17,348 bases of DNA, taken from NCBI GenBank assembly GCA_033720815.1, contig JAWWBT010000035.1:1-17348 (forward strand), in the 5' to 3' direction. Source of the stretch: JAWWBS01 sp033720815. GTDB lineage: Bacteria; Pseudomonadota; Gammaproteobacteria; Natronospirales; JAJUFS01. Shown piece by piece: positions 6,801-14,676 of this stretch. Every line of letters begins with the position of its first letter. Within the stretch, counting starts at the first letter, position 1. A model generated the notes under the pieces. The model was not told where the DNA came from and ran no database searches. It worked only from the letters and a program-made list of their open reading frames with translations. The translations under genes were made by a program, and so were the position numbers.

Positions 6801-7957
6801 CAGTCGCTGTCCGGCAGGAAGAGTGCCTGGACCTCGTTGAGGAAGGCCAGGCCGCTTGCCGTTGGTGCGAAGCCGCTCTCGCCGTGACGGTCCAACCAGC
6901 CATTTTCCTCCGCGCGCGCAAGACCGTCCTGCAACCAGCCCGCGTCGAGGCCGGTCCGCGACTCGAACAGGCCGTCCTCGACACCATCGGCAAGGCGGGT
7001 GGCATTCAGCATGAATTCGAAAACGAGATCCCCAGCCGAAGGTTCCCGGCGGTCCTGCACCACATCGGTGCTCCCTGCGGTCTGCATGAATTTCTCGGGG
7101 TGGCGCTGGCGGGCCTCGCGGAAAATCCTGCCGTCGCGAGTGATCTTGCCGTGAGCTCCCGCGCCAATGCCCAGGTAGTCACCGAAGGTCCAGTAATTGA
7201 GGTTATGTCGTCCCTGCCGCCCCGGCTGGCTCCAGGCAGAGATTTCGTAGCGGCGGAAACCCGCATCCTCGAAGCGCTCCGAACAGGCGTCGAGAATATC
7301 GATTTGCAGGTCGTCGTCCGGCAGGCCTTCGGGGGGCTTCACCGCGAACAGCGTGTTCGGTTCAAGCGTCAGCTCGTAATGCGACACATGGGCTGGTTCG
7401 GCCGCGATGGCCTGTTCGACATCGGCAACGGCTCCCGCGACGTCCTGGCCCGGCAGGCCGAACATCAGGTCGAGATTGAAATTGGACAGGCCTGCGGCAT
7501 GCAGTTCGTCGATAGCCCGGTGGGCAGCGTTGCCATCGTGGATACGGCCGAGAACCTTCAGCTTGTCGTCATCAAAGCTCTGCACACCGAGCGAAATCCG
7601 GTTGATGCCGGCGTGGCGGTAATCCGCGAAACGCCCGTGTTCGATGGTGCCCGGGTTCGCCTCGAGAGTGATCTCGATGTCGTCGGCGAAACCGAGCCGC
7701 GATTCGGCGGCGTCCAGTAGCCGCCCGAGGCTTTGCGCCGAAAAGAGGCTGGGCGTGCCGCCCCCGAAGAAAATGGCGCGCAACGGTCGGCCGGCGATGC
7801 CGTCACCGGCCATGTCGAGGTCGCGCAGCAGTGCCTCGAGATAATCCGTCTCGGGAAGGGTCTCCGGCGCGCGGTGACTGTTGAAATCGCAATAGGGGCA
7901 CTTGCGCACGCACCAGGGCAGGTGCACATACAGCGTGAGCGGCGGCTCGACCACCAT
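6800..7957 (-). CDS. hemW: Radical SAM heme chaperone HemW
   Basis: A 385-residue radical S-adenosylmethionine protein. The cluster-binding CxxxCxxC is Cys16, Cys20 and Cys23 in WCVRKCPYCDFNSH, followed by the FGGGTPS SAM-binding motif, EANPGT, GVQSFDD and DLMFGLPGQ. The length and the CDFNSH form fit HemW, which binds heme and delivers it to target proteins. They do not fit HemN, the oxygen-independent coproporphyrinogen oxidase, although HemW is often mislabelled as that enzyme. The open frame extends to 8086 but overlaps rdgB; the family start is ATG 7957, one base beyond the rdgB stop (reading downstream), with GGAAAG inside the end of rdgB. Coupling to both neighbours indicates one operon. 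Confidence 0.95.
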   Translation of the reverse strand: MVVEPPLTLYVHLPWCVRKCPYCDFNSHRAPETLPETDYLEALLRDLDMAGDGIAGRPLRAIFFGGGTPSLFSAQSLGRLLDAAESRLGFADDIEITLEANPGTIEHGRFADYRHAGINRISLGVQSFDDDKLKVLGRIHDGNAAHRAIDELHAAGLSNFNLDLMFGLPGQDVAGAVADVEQAIAAEPAHVSHYELTLEPNTLFAVKPPEGLPDDDLQIDILDACSERFEDAGFRRYEISAWSQPGRQGRHNLNYWTFGDYLGIGAGAHGKITRDGRIFREARQRHPEKFMQTAGSTDVVQDRREPSAGDLVFEFMLNATRLADGVEDGLFESRTGLDAGWLQDGLARAEENGWLDRHGESGFAPTASGLAFLNEVQALFLPDSD

Positions 7958-7958
7958 G

Positions 7959-8591
7959 TCAGCTTTCCAGGGCGTCGATCTGCAGCGCTGCCTGCAGGGC
8001 ATCGAGCGCCTGCCCGCGATGGCTGAGTCGACCTTTTTCCTGCTTGTCGAGTTCTGCGGCAGAGCGCCCGTCTGGCAGCGGTTCACCGAACAGGAACAGG
8101 GGGTCGTAGCCGAAGCCGTTCTCGCCCCGCGACTCGGAGGCGATCCGACCTTCCCAGGTGCCGGTGACGATTAACGGGGTGGGGTCCTTGGCATGGCGCA
8201 GCAGTGCGATCACGCAGCGGAACCGCGCGGTGCGGTCCTCTGCGGGCACATCGCGCAGTGCCTCCAGCAGCTTTGCGTTGTTTGCCGCGTCGTCGCCGTC
8301 CTTGCCGGCGAAGCGCGCCGAATAGATACCGGGTGCGCCGTCCAGCACATCGACTTCCAGCCCCGAGTCATCTGCCAGTGCGGGGAGGCCGGTTTCGGCA
8401 GCCGCATGCCGGGCCTTGAGGATGGCGTTTTCAACGAAGGTAAGCCCGGTTTCTTCCGGGCCCTCGACGTTGAACTCCTTCTGCGCCTTTACCGTGACCC
8501 CCAGCGCCGCAAGGCGGTCCTGCATCTCTCGGACCTTGCCGGGGTTGCCGGTGGCCAGCACGAGGGTATCGCCGGGAATCCTGAAACTCAT
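7959..8591 (-). CDS. rdgB: XTP/dITP diphosphatase (non-canonical purine NTP pyrophosphatase)
   Basis: Hydrolyses deaminated purine nucleotides (XTP, dITP, ITP) to monophosphates plus pyrophosphate, keeping them out of DNA and RNA. The 210 residues are slightly longer than E. coli RdgB (197). Motifs in order: ATGNPGK (13-19, triphosphate binding), TFVENAILKA, ADDSGLEVD with Asp74/Asp75 (metal and general base region), GAPGIYSARFAG, GENGFGYDPLF and LSHRGQA. The start ATG overlaps the rph stop by four bases (ATGA), and the gene ends one base before hemW begins. The rph-rdgB-hemW order is common in proteobacteria. Confidence 0.96.
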   Translation of the reverse strand: MSFRIPGDTLVLATGNPGKVREMQDRLAALGVTVKAQKEFNVEGPEETGLTFVENAILKARHAAAETGLPALADDSGLEVDVLDGAPGIYSARFAGKDGDDAANNAKLLEALRDVPAEDRTARFRCVIALLRHAKDPTPLIVTGTWEGRIASESRGENGFGYDPLFLFGEPLPDGRSAAELDKQEKGRLSHRGQALDALQAALQIDALES

Positions 8592-9322
8592 TTGACGTTG
8601 GACAGCAGCGTGCGCTGCTTCGAAACGAGTTCTGCAATACCGCTGGAAGCAAGGTCGAGCATCTGGTCGAATTCCTCGCGGCGGAAGGCGTGCCCTTCGG
8701 CGGTGCCCTGCACCTCGATGAAGGCGCCGGCATCGTTCATCACGACATTCATGTCGGTTTCGGCCTCGGAATCCTCGGCGTAATCCAGGTCGAGTACCGG
8801 CTCACCGTTGAAGATGCCGACGGAAACAGCGGCTACTGCGCCAACCAGCGGGTCCTTCTTCAGTTCGCCGCGCTCGACAAGGCGGTTCATCGCCATCGCC
8901 AGCGCCACATACGAACCGGTAATCGCGGCGGTGCGCGTCCCGCCATCCGCCTGCAGGACGTCGCAGTCGAGGGTAACGGTGCGTTCACCCAGTGCGCCCA
9001 TGTCCATCACGGCCCGAAGTGAGCGGCCGATCAGCCGCTGGATCTCCTGGGTGCGGCCGGACTGCTTGCCACGGGCCGCCTCGCGCATGCCACGGGTATG
9101 TGTTGCGCGCGGCAGCATGCCGTACTCGGCCGTGACCCAGCCCTGCTTCTTGCCTTTCAGCCACGGTGGCACGCGGTCTTCCACGCTGGCCGTGCACAGC
9201 ACGCGCGTGTGGCCGAAGGAAATGAGGATGCTGCCCTCGGCGTGATGGGTGTAATCGGGAATGAGTTCGATGGAGCGAAGCTCGTCCGCCTTGCGCCCGC
9301 TTGGTCGCCCGGTCATTGACAT
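8588..9322 (-). CDS. rph: Ribonuclease PH
   Basis: Phosphorolytic 3'-5' exoribonuclease that trims tRNA 3' ends; forms a ring of six subunits. The 244 residues compare with 238 in E. coli (as encoded in unmutated strains). Recognisable are RPSGRKADELR at the N-terminus, GHTRVLCTASVED, YGMLPRATHTR, the phosphate-binding arginine block GRTQEIQRLIGR (Arg90 is the likely counterpart of E. coli Arg86), and DCDVLQADGGTRTAAITG with the active-site aspartates. It starts at ATG 9322 with GAGGAG five bases before it. It is intact, with no frameshift. A perfect hairpin lies between it and the phosphatase upstream; rdgB overlaps its end by four bases. Confidence 0.97.
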   Translation of the reverse strand: MSMTGRPSGRKADELRSIELIPDYTHHAEGSILISFGHTRVLCTASVEDRVPPWLKGKKQGWVTAEYGMLPRATHTRGMREAARGKQSGRTQEIQRLIGRSLRAVMDMGALGERTVTLDCDVLQADGGTRTAAITGSYVALAMAMNRLVERGELKKDPLVGAVAAVSVGIFNGEPVLDLDYAEDSEAETDMNVVMNDAGAFIEVQGTAEGHAFRREEFDQMLDLASSGIAELVSKQRTLLSNVK

Positions 9323-9371
9323 GATGGCTCCTCGTTAAATTCGGAAACAATGAATGTAGGTATCAGGTGCT

Positions 9372-9395
9372 GGACCCGGACAAGCGTCCGGGTCC
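9372..9395 (-). other. Perfect stem-loop between the PP2C gene and rph
   Basis: GGACCCGGAC (9372-9381) pairs fully with 9386-9395 around a 4-base loop. No T run follows on either strand, so it is not a standard intrinsic terminator. It could set mRNA stability or levels between the phosphatase and rph. Confidence 0.5.
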
Positions 9396-9431
9396 GGATT
9401 CAGGCGCGCAGTTCCTGCGCGATCCTGCGGA

Positions 9432-10184
9432 TTATACCGTGTCGAAGCTTTCGAGTCGGAACGCGGTGGCGGTGACATTGTCCGAACTCGGCGAAGCCTT
9501 GGCCGCTGCTTCTTCCGCGAGTTCGTCGATCGTGTCCTGGAGGTCTTCGGAGGCATCCAGGCGCCTGGCCACGTCATCCATGTCCAGTGGCGCCCAGAAA
9601 CCATCCGAGCACAGCAACAGGATGTCGCCGACTTCCAGCTGTTCCGCCTCGGCAATATCGATTCGCGGAACATCCGGCTCGCCACCGACGCATTCCTCGA
9701 CGAAATTGCGCATCGGGTGCGTCAGCGTTTCTTCCTCGGTAATGGCGCCGCGCTGGAACAATGACTCCACCGCAGAATGGTCGCGGGTGCGGTTGAACAC
9801 ACCGCCCTTGCGGATGTGATAGACGCGGGAATCACCGACATGGGCCCAGCGAGCCGTGTCGCGAGAAATGATGCACAGGGTCACCGTGCTGCGCGGGCGC
9901 TGTTCCACCGGCTTCTTGACGCCGACGCGCACGACAGCCTGGTGGGCCTCTTCGATCACCTTGCGCATGAACGAGGCGGCATCGGCGGCGTTCGGCTTCT
10001 CCTCCTTGAACCCGGCGACGAACGTGTCCACCGCGGTCGCGGCAGCCAGTTCGCCGTCTTCATGGCCACCCATGCCGTCGCAGACCGACAGCATGACCTC
10101 CTCATCCGTGAACAGCACGCAGTGGCGGTCCTGGTTGACCTCGCGATCGCCAATCAGCGTGGCTTCGGCCGTTTCGAACTCCAC
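9432..10184 (-). CDS. PP2C-family serine/threonine protein phosphatase
   Basis: A compact, 250-residue metal-dependent phosphatase with the PP2C motifs in order: GDREVNQDR (12-20), VCDGMGGHEDGE with metal ligand Asp36, WAHVGDSRVY, CSDGFW with Asp194, and SSDNVTA with Asp235. It should remove phosphate from Ser/Thr of target proteins in the cytoplasm; there is no membrane segment or sensor domain. The frame is open to 10343, but this would run across the yicC promoter and start. GTG 10184 begins the family-like N-terminus and has GGGAG upstream, so I prefer it. In several betaproteobacteria, as I recall, a Ser/Thr kinase gene sits between this phosphatase and yicC; here the two genes are divergent with only about 100 bases between, and there is no kinase. 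Confidence 0.93.
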   Translation of the reverse strand: MEFETAEATLIGDREVNQDRHCVLFTDEEVMLSVCDGMGGHEDGELAAATAVDTFVAGFKEEKPNAADAASFMRKVIEEAHQAVVRVGVKKPVEQRPRSTVTLCIISRDTARWAHVGDSRVYHIRKGGVFNRTRDHSAVESLFQRGAITEEETLTHPMRNFVEECVGGEPDVPRIDIAEAEQLEVGDILLLCSDGFWAPLDMDDVARRLDASEDLQDTIDELAEEAAAKASPSSDNVTATAFRLESFDTV

Positions 10185-10200
10185 GGTTCGTGGTCTCCCG

Positions 10201-10228
10201 TTTCCAGAAATGACTATGGCCGTATAAT
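10201..10228 (+). promoter_or_regulatory. Candidate sigma-70 promoter of yicC
   Basis: TTTCCA (10201-10206) stands 16 bases from a perfect TATAAT (10223-10228). Transcription near 10235 would begin just before the leader hairpin. The -10 sits in the short gap between the divergent phosphatase and yicC genes. Confidence 0.55.
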
Positions 10229-10237
10229 GCCAGCTTT

Positions 10238-10266
10238 GGCCGGGAGCGCCTAACGCGCATCCGGCC
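10238..10266 (+). other. Hairpin at the predicted 5' end of yicC mRNA
   Basis: GGCCGG (10238-10243) pairs with CCGGCC (10261-10266). Inside, GCGC (10246-10249) pairs with GCGC (10255-10258) around a 5-base loop, across a small internal mismatch. It lies a few bases after the predicted transcription start and about a dozen bases before the ribosome site. Confidence 0.5.
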
Positions 10267-10287
10267 TCCACCATGACAGGGGGAGCC

Positions 10288-11160
10288 ATGACCAGCAGCA
10301 TGACCGGGTTCGCACGCCGCGAGCAGCGTGGCGAGTGGGGCAATTTCGCCTGGGAACTTCGCTCGGTGAATCATCGCTACCTCGAAGTGGGCATGCGCCT
10401 GCCGGAAGAATTTCGCCAGCTTGAAACCGCCATCCGTGAGCGGATCAACGCGAAGCTCGGTCGCGGCAAGGTCGATGTCGGCCTGCGCTGGGACAAGGCC
10501 GAGGCCGAGGATGTCGGGCTGGAGATCAACCTGCCGCTGGTGCGCCAGCTGCGCGATGCGCACCAGCAGCTGGACAAGGTGCTGGGCCACTCCGAAGGTC
10601 GTGCGCTCGGCGCGATGGACGTGCTGCGCTGGCCCGGTGTGCTGCGCGAAGCGGAGCGCGACCTGGAGCCGTTACATGCAGCGGCGCTGGACCTGCTGGA
10701 TGCCGCACTCGATGACCTGGTGGCGAACCGCCAGGCCGAAGGCGAGCGGATTGCGGTGTTGCTGGAAGATCGGGCGGCGAGCGTGCAGGATATCGTCGGC
10801 AAGGTGCGGGAACGTATCCCGGTGATCAAGGAACGGCTGCGCGAGCGGCTTGACGCGCGGCTGGCGGAGGTCAGCGAGCAGCCCGACCAGGACCGGCTTG
10901 AACAGGAACTTGTCTACCAGGCGCAGAAGCTGGATGTCGACGAAGAGCTGGATCGTCTCGAGAGCCATGTCACCGAGCTGCGTGATGCGCTGAAGCGCGA
11001 CGAGCCGGTTGGCAGGCGGCTGGACTTCCTGATGCAGGAATTCAATCGCGAGGCGAACACGCTCGGTTCGAAATCGCAGGACACGGAAACGACGCGCGCT
11101 TCGGTCGACCTGAAGGTGTTGATCGAGCAGATGCGGGAACAGATCCAGAACATCGAGTAG
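10288..11160 (+). CDS. yicC: YicC/YloC family endoribonuclease
   Basis: A 290-residue cytoplasmic protein close in length to E. coli YicC (287). It has the N-terminal SMTGFAR and WELRSVNHRYLEV block (22-34), a helical middle, and the conserved C-terminal domain (about 206-290: QELVYQAQKLDVDEEL, RRLDFLMQEFNREANTLGSK, VDLKVLIEQMREQ). E. coli YicC has been reported as an RNase acting on the small RNA RyhB; the same activity here is inferred from family. Of the starts at 10273, 10288 and 10300, ATG 10288 has the best ribosome site (AGGGGGAG five bases before). It is the first gene of the plus-strand group and lies 49 bases before gmk. Confidence 0.94.
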   Translation: MTSSMTGFARREQRGEWGNFAWELRSVNHRYLEVGMRLPEEFRQLETAIRERINAKLGRGKVDVGLRWDKAEAEDVGLEINLPLVRQLRDAHQQLDKVLGHSEGRALGAMDVLRWPGVLREAERDLEPLHAAALDLLDAALDDLVANRQAEGERIAVLLEDRAASVQDIVGKVRERIPVIKERLRERLDARLAEVSEQPDQDRLEQELVYQAQKLDVDEELDRLESHVTELRDALKRDEPVGRRLDFLMQEFNREANTLGSKSQDTETTRASVDLKVLIEQMREQIQNIE

Positions 11161-11209
11161 GCCGGGGATCTCCGGTCAACCTGAAACGAAATCGCAGTTC
11201 GGGGAACAA

Positions 11210-11893
11210 ATGACCTCACAGAAGGGAAAACTCATCGTCATCAGCGCTCCCTCGGGGGCGGGCAAGACCTCGCTGGTGAAGGAACTCGTCCACGACAACC
11301 CGGACGTGGTCTTCTCGGTTTCCTACACCACGCGTTCGAAGCGCGACGGTGAGGTGGACGGGCGTGACTACCATTTCGTCAGCCGTCCCGAGTTCGAAAA
11401 GATGATCGAGCAGGACGAATTCCTGGAATATGCCCAGGTCTTCGACAACTACTATGGTACGGCGAAGGCCCAGGTCGAGAAGCAGCTCGAGCGCGGCAAG
11501 AATGTGGTGCTCGAGATCGACTGGCAGGGCGCCCAGCAGGTGAGGGAGGCCTGGCCGGGAGCCGACAGCGTTTTCATCCTGCCGCCGTCCCGCGGTGAGC
11601 TGGAGCGCCGCCTCCGCACCCGCGCCACCGATACCGATGAGGTCATCAACCGGCGCCTGCGCGATGCGGTGGCCGACATGTCGCACTGGGAAGAATTCCG
11701 CTACGTGGTGGTCAACGACCAGTTCGCCGAGGCCCTGCAGGAACTGCAGCGAATCGTGCGCGGCCGTGGCGAGCAGTGCCGCGCCGATCGCGCGGAACTC
11801 AAGCCGCTGGTACGTTCGCTGTTGGCCCGCGGCCAGGGCGACGATGCTGCCGAAGACCGGACGTCACCCCCCGGGGCTGCCCCAAGCACCTGA
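11210..11893 (+). CDS. gmk: Guanylate kinase
   Basis: Phosphorylates GMP (and dGMP) to GDP with ATP, feeding GTP and, through SpoT next door, (p)ppGpp metabolism. The Walker A loop is APSGAGKT (13-20). The GMP-binding segment SVSYTTRSKRDGEVDGRDYHFVS, then YYGTAK and VLEIDWQGAQQV, are all present. At 227 residues it is about 20 longer than E. coli Gmk, because of a Pro/Ala-rich, probably flexible tail. ATG 11210 follows GGGGAA. The yicC-gmk-rpoZ-spoT order is conserved in gammaproteobacteria. Confidence 0.97.
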   Translation: MTSQKGKLIVISAPSGAGKTSLVKELVHDNPDVVFSVSYTTRSKRDGEVDGRDYHFVSRPEFEKMIEQDEFLEYAQVFDNYYGTAKAQVEKQLERGKNVVLEIDWQGAQQVREAWPGADSVFILPPSRGELERRLRTRATDTDEVINRRLRDAVADMSHWEEFRYVVVNDQFAEALQELQRIVRGRGEQCRADRAELKPLVRSLLARGQGDDAAEDRTSPPGAAPST

Positions 11894-11930
11894 TTCGGCA
11901 GCCAAAACTGCGCGATTGCTGGCCAGCAGG

Positions 11931-11954
11931 CCACCAGCTGGGTTAAACTGGTGG
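11931..11954 (+). other. Stem-loop between gmk and rpoZ
   Basis: CCACCAG (11931-11937) pairs with CTGGTGG (11948-11954) around a 10-base loop; with one bulge the stem can extend through GGCC. There is no T run. It may modulate read-through from gmk into rpoZ. No convincing separate rpoZ promoter was found. Confidence 0.35.
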
Positions 11955-12003
11955 GCCGTCTCCGGACTCACAGTCATCTGATTTAATTGAGGTTCCCGCA
12001 ACC

Positions 12004-12315
12004 ATGGCACGCGTAACCGTTGAAGATTGCCTGAATAACGTCGATAACCTGTTCGAGCTGGTGCTCGTTGCGACCAAGCGCGCACGCCAGCTTTCCAATG
12101 GCGCCGAAGCGCAGCTGGAATGGGAAAACGACAAGCCGACCGTGATGGCCCTGCGCGAAATCGCCGAAGGCCTCACCCAGCCTTCCGTGCTCGACGAAGC
12201 CGACGATCCGCTCGCTGCCGAAGCTGAAGCTGCCGCCGAGGAAGAAGCCGCGGCCGCTGAAATCGAGAGCGAGGCGGCTGCAGCCGCTGCGGAGGATCCG
12301 GCGCCGAGCCTGTAA
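12004..12315 (+). CDS. rpoZ: DNA-directed RNA polymerase omega subunit
   Basis: The smallest core RNA polymerase subunit, which clamps the beta-prime C-terminus and forms part of a ppGpp site in proteobacteria. The 103 residues begin with the family signature MARVTVEDCLNNVDNLFELV, then VATKRARQL, DKPTVMALREIAEG. From about residue 70 the tail is almost only Ala and Glu, low-complexity and probably disordered; such tails vary freely between species. A GAGG site precedes ATG 12004, and spoT starts 20 bases after the stop, so the two are co-transcribed. Confidence 0.97.
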   Translation: MARVTVEDCLNNVDNLFELVLVATKRARQLSNGAEAQLEWENDKPTVMALREIAEGLTQPSVLDEADDPLAAEAEAAAEEEAAAAEIESEAAAAAAEDPAPSL

Positions 12316-12335
12316 GGCCAAGTGAGGAACACCGC

Positions 12336-14489
12336 ATGAATTACGCCGCTTCCATCTTTGCCCGTGCCGGGAAGGGGAAGCGGCATGCCGGTGTCGACGA
12401 CCTGCTGACGCGGGCGAGGAAATACCTCACCGACGAGCAGGTTTCCGATATCGAGCGCGCCTACCAGTTCGGCGCGGCGGCCCACCAGGGCCAGAAGCGA
12501 AAATCGGGTGAGGATTACATCACCCACCCCGTGGCAGTCGCCGGCATCCTTGCCGCCATGCGCATGGATCCTGCCACCCTCATTGCCGCCATCCTGCATG
12601 ACACCCTTGAAGACACTCCCGTAACCCGCGAACAGGTCGTCGACCAGTTCGGCGAGGAAGTCGCGGCGCTTGTCGACGGTGTCTCGAAACTCACGCAGAT
12701 CAAGTTCCGGTCCAAGGCGGAAGCGCAGGCGGAGAATTTCCGCAAGATGCTGCTCGCCATGGTGAAGGACATCCGCGTCATCCTGGTGAAGCTCTCCGAT
12801 CGCCTGCACAACATGCGCACTCTCGGCGTGATGCCACCCGCAAAGCGACGTCGCATTGCGCGCGAAACGCTCGATATCTACGTCCCGATTGCCAACCGCC
12901 TCGGCATGAACGATTTCCGCCTCGAACTGGAAGACCTGGGCTTCCAGGCCATGCACCCGAATCGCTACAAGGTATTGAAGAAGCGCCTGAAGAAGGCGCG
13001 CGGCAACCAGAAGGAAAGCCTCAAGACCATTTCGCAGGGATTTCGCGAAGCGCTCGAGCGCGAGGAAATACCGGGCGAAGTGGTGGGCCGCGAAAAGCAC
13101 CTGTACTCGGTCTACAAGAAGATGAAGGAAAAGGCCCTGTCGTTCAGCGAGGTGCTGGATGTCTACGGTTTCCGCATCATCGTCGACAGGGTCGATACCT
13201 GTTACCGCGTGCTGGGTGTCGTGCACAACGTCTTCAAGCCGGTGCCGGGCCGTTTCAAGGATTACATCGCCATCCCGAAGACCAATGGCTACCAGTCGCT
13301 GCATACCGTGCTGTTCGGCCCCAGCGGTGTGCCGATCGAAGTGCAGATCCGCACTGCCGACATGGACAAGATCGCCGAGCGCGGCATTGCCGCGCACTGG
13401 CTCTACAAGACCGGCGCGCAGGCCAGCACGTCACCGGAAGCGCGCGCTCGGGAGTGGTTGCGCTCGGTGATGGAGATGCAGAAGGGTTCCGGCGACTCGA
13501 TGGAATTCCTCGAGAACGTGAAGGTCGACCTGTTCCCCGACGAGGTTTACGTCTTCACGCCGCAGGGCGATATCCGTCGCCTCCCTCGCGGCGCGACGGC
13601 CGTCGACTTCGCCTATGCCGTGCATACTGATGTCGGCAACAACTGTGTTGCGGTGAAGATCGATCGTCGCCTTGCACCCTTGCGCACGCCGCTGGTGAAT
13701 GGCCAGACGGTGGAAATCATCACCGCACCGAAAGCAAAACCGAACCCGGCGTGGCTGAATTTCGTCGTGACCGCGAAGGCGCGCGCCAACATTCGCCACT
13801 TCCTGAAGAACATCAAGCACGAAGAGGCGATCGAACTGGGTCGCCGCCTGCTGGCGCGTGCGCTCGAGACGCACAAGCTGAAGATCAAGCACCTCGACAA
13901 GGAACGGACGCAGGAAATCCTCGAGGAGTTCAAGCTGGACAGCTTCGATGACCTGCTTGCGTCAATCGGGCTCGGCGAACGCCCCGCACCACTGGTGGCA
14001 CGACGCTTCGTGATTGACCTGGCGGATGATGAAGAGACTGCCGAGGGTCCGCTGTCGATCAGTGGTACCGAGGGCATGGTCGTGTCGCTGGGTCGCTGTT
14101 GTCATCCGATTCCCGGTGACGAGATCGTCGGCTATCTCTCAACCGGCCGCGGCATCGTCATTCATCGTGACAGCTGCCCGAACCTTGTCGAGTACCGCGA
14201 GCACCCGGACAAGTGGATCGAGGTGCAGTGGGAAAAGGACATCGAACGCGATTTCACCGTCGAGGTGCGCATCGAGGTCGTCAACACGCGCGGTGTACTG
14301 GCGACCGTTGCAGCGACGATTTCGGAAATGGGTTCGAACATCGAGCAGGTCAACGTGCAGGAGCGCGACGGCTCGACTTCCGTGATGAACCTGCTGTTCT
14401 CGGTCCATGACCGCAAGCACCTGGCGAACATCATGCGGTCGATTCGCAAGATGCCGGATGTGCTGAAGATGACCCGCACCCGAACGTGA
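12336..14489 (+). CDS. spoT: Bifunctional (p)ppGpp synthetase/hydrolase SpoT
   Basis: Makes and degrades the alarmone (p)ppGpp. The 717 residues show the full long-RSH layout. The HD hydrolase has His64, HDTLED (His88, Asp89, Glu92, Asp93) and Asp155 in SDRLHN, so the hydrolase looks active. The synthetase has RFKD (306-309) and NGYQSLHT from Asn317; RxKD is the form seen in bifunctional enzymes, in contrast to ExDD in RelA. TGS domain about 400-460, then the conserved-cysteine zinc-finger region with CCH (588-590) and Cys614, and a C-terminal ACT domain (about 641-717). ATG 12336 follows GAGGA; the N-terminus is some 20 residues longer than in E. coli SpoT. A separate RelA is usual in gammaproteobacteria but is not in this window. 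Confidence 0.97.
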   Translation: MNYAASIFARAGKGKRHAGVDDLLTRARKYLTDEQVSDIERAYQFGAAAHQGQKRKSGEDYITHPVAVAGILAAMRMDPATLIAAILHDTLEDTPVTREQVVDQFGEEVAALVDGVSKLTQIKFRSKAEAQAENFRKMLLAMVKDIRVILVKLSDRLHNMRTLGVMPPAKRRRIARETLDIYVPIANRLGMNDFRLELEDLGFQAMHPNRYKVLKKRLKKARGNQKESLKTISQGFREALEREEIPGEVVGREKHLYSVYKKMKEKALSFSEVLDVYGFRIIVDRVDTCYRVLGVVHNVFKPVPGRFKDYIAIPKTNGYQSLHTVLFGPSGVPIEVQIRTADMDKIAERGIAAHWLYKTGAQASTSPEARAREWLRSVMEMQKGSGDSMEFLENVKVDLFPDEVYVFTPQGDIRRLPRGATAVDFAYAVHTDVGNNCVAVKIDRRLAPLRTPLVNGQTVEIITAPKAKPNPAWLNFVVTAKARANIRHFLKNIKHEEAIELGRRLLARALETHKLKIKHLDKERTQEILEEFKLDSFDDLLASIGLGERPAPLVARRFVIDLADDEETAEGPLSISGTEGMVVSLGRCCHPIPGDEIVGYLSTGRGIVIHRDSCPNLVEYREHPDKWIEVQWEKDIERDFTVEVRIEVVNTRGVLATVAATISEMGSNIEQVNVQERDGSTSVMNLLFSVHDRKHLANIMRSIRKMPDVLKMTRTRT

Positions 14490-14617
14490 GGAGCTTCGGC
14501 TTTTCCGCTCATGCGGCGCGCCCTTCAGGTCATAAAAATACGCATCGTCTTACGGCAAAGCCCTGGCTCCCTCAATCACCCGCCAGTAAGGCGAAGCACA
14601 AGTTAGCCACGCACCTT

Positions 14618-14646
14618 TAGTCATCCTTCCCATTCGCCGGTAGAAT
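14618..14646 (+). promoter_or_regulatory. Candidate promoter of ridA
   Basis: TAGTCA (14618-14623) stands 17 bases from TAGAAT (14641-14646), 30 bases before the ridA ATG. It lies in a 187-base gap after spoT, so ridA and recG may be transcribed independently of the spoT operon. Confidence 0.5.
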
Positions 14647-14676
14647 CGTCGCAGGTCACACTTTCGAGGAGCGACG

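Noticed and set aside
6776..7720. 314-codon open frame opposite hemW
   Set aside because: Antisense shadow of hemW, whose full motif set is on the other strand; no ribosome site or domain.
10185..10343. Longer N-terminus of the PP2C phosphatase
   Set aside because: The extra 53 residues are translated from the yicC promoter, leader and first codons in antisense, are not like the family, and a GTG with a good ribosome site lies at 10184.
11943..13397. 484-codon open frame opposite rpoZ and spoT
   Set aside because: Antisense shadow of two certain genes; it crosses both genes and the gap between them, and its Ala/Ser runs mirror the Ala/Glu-rich omega tail.
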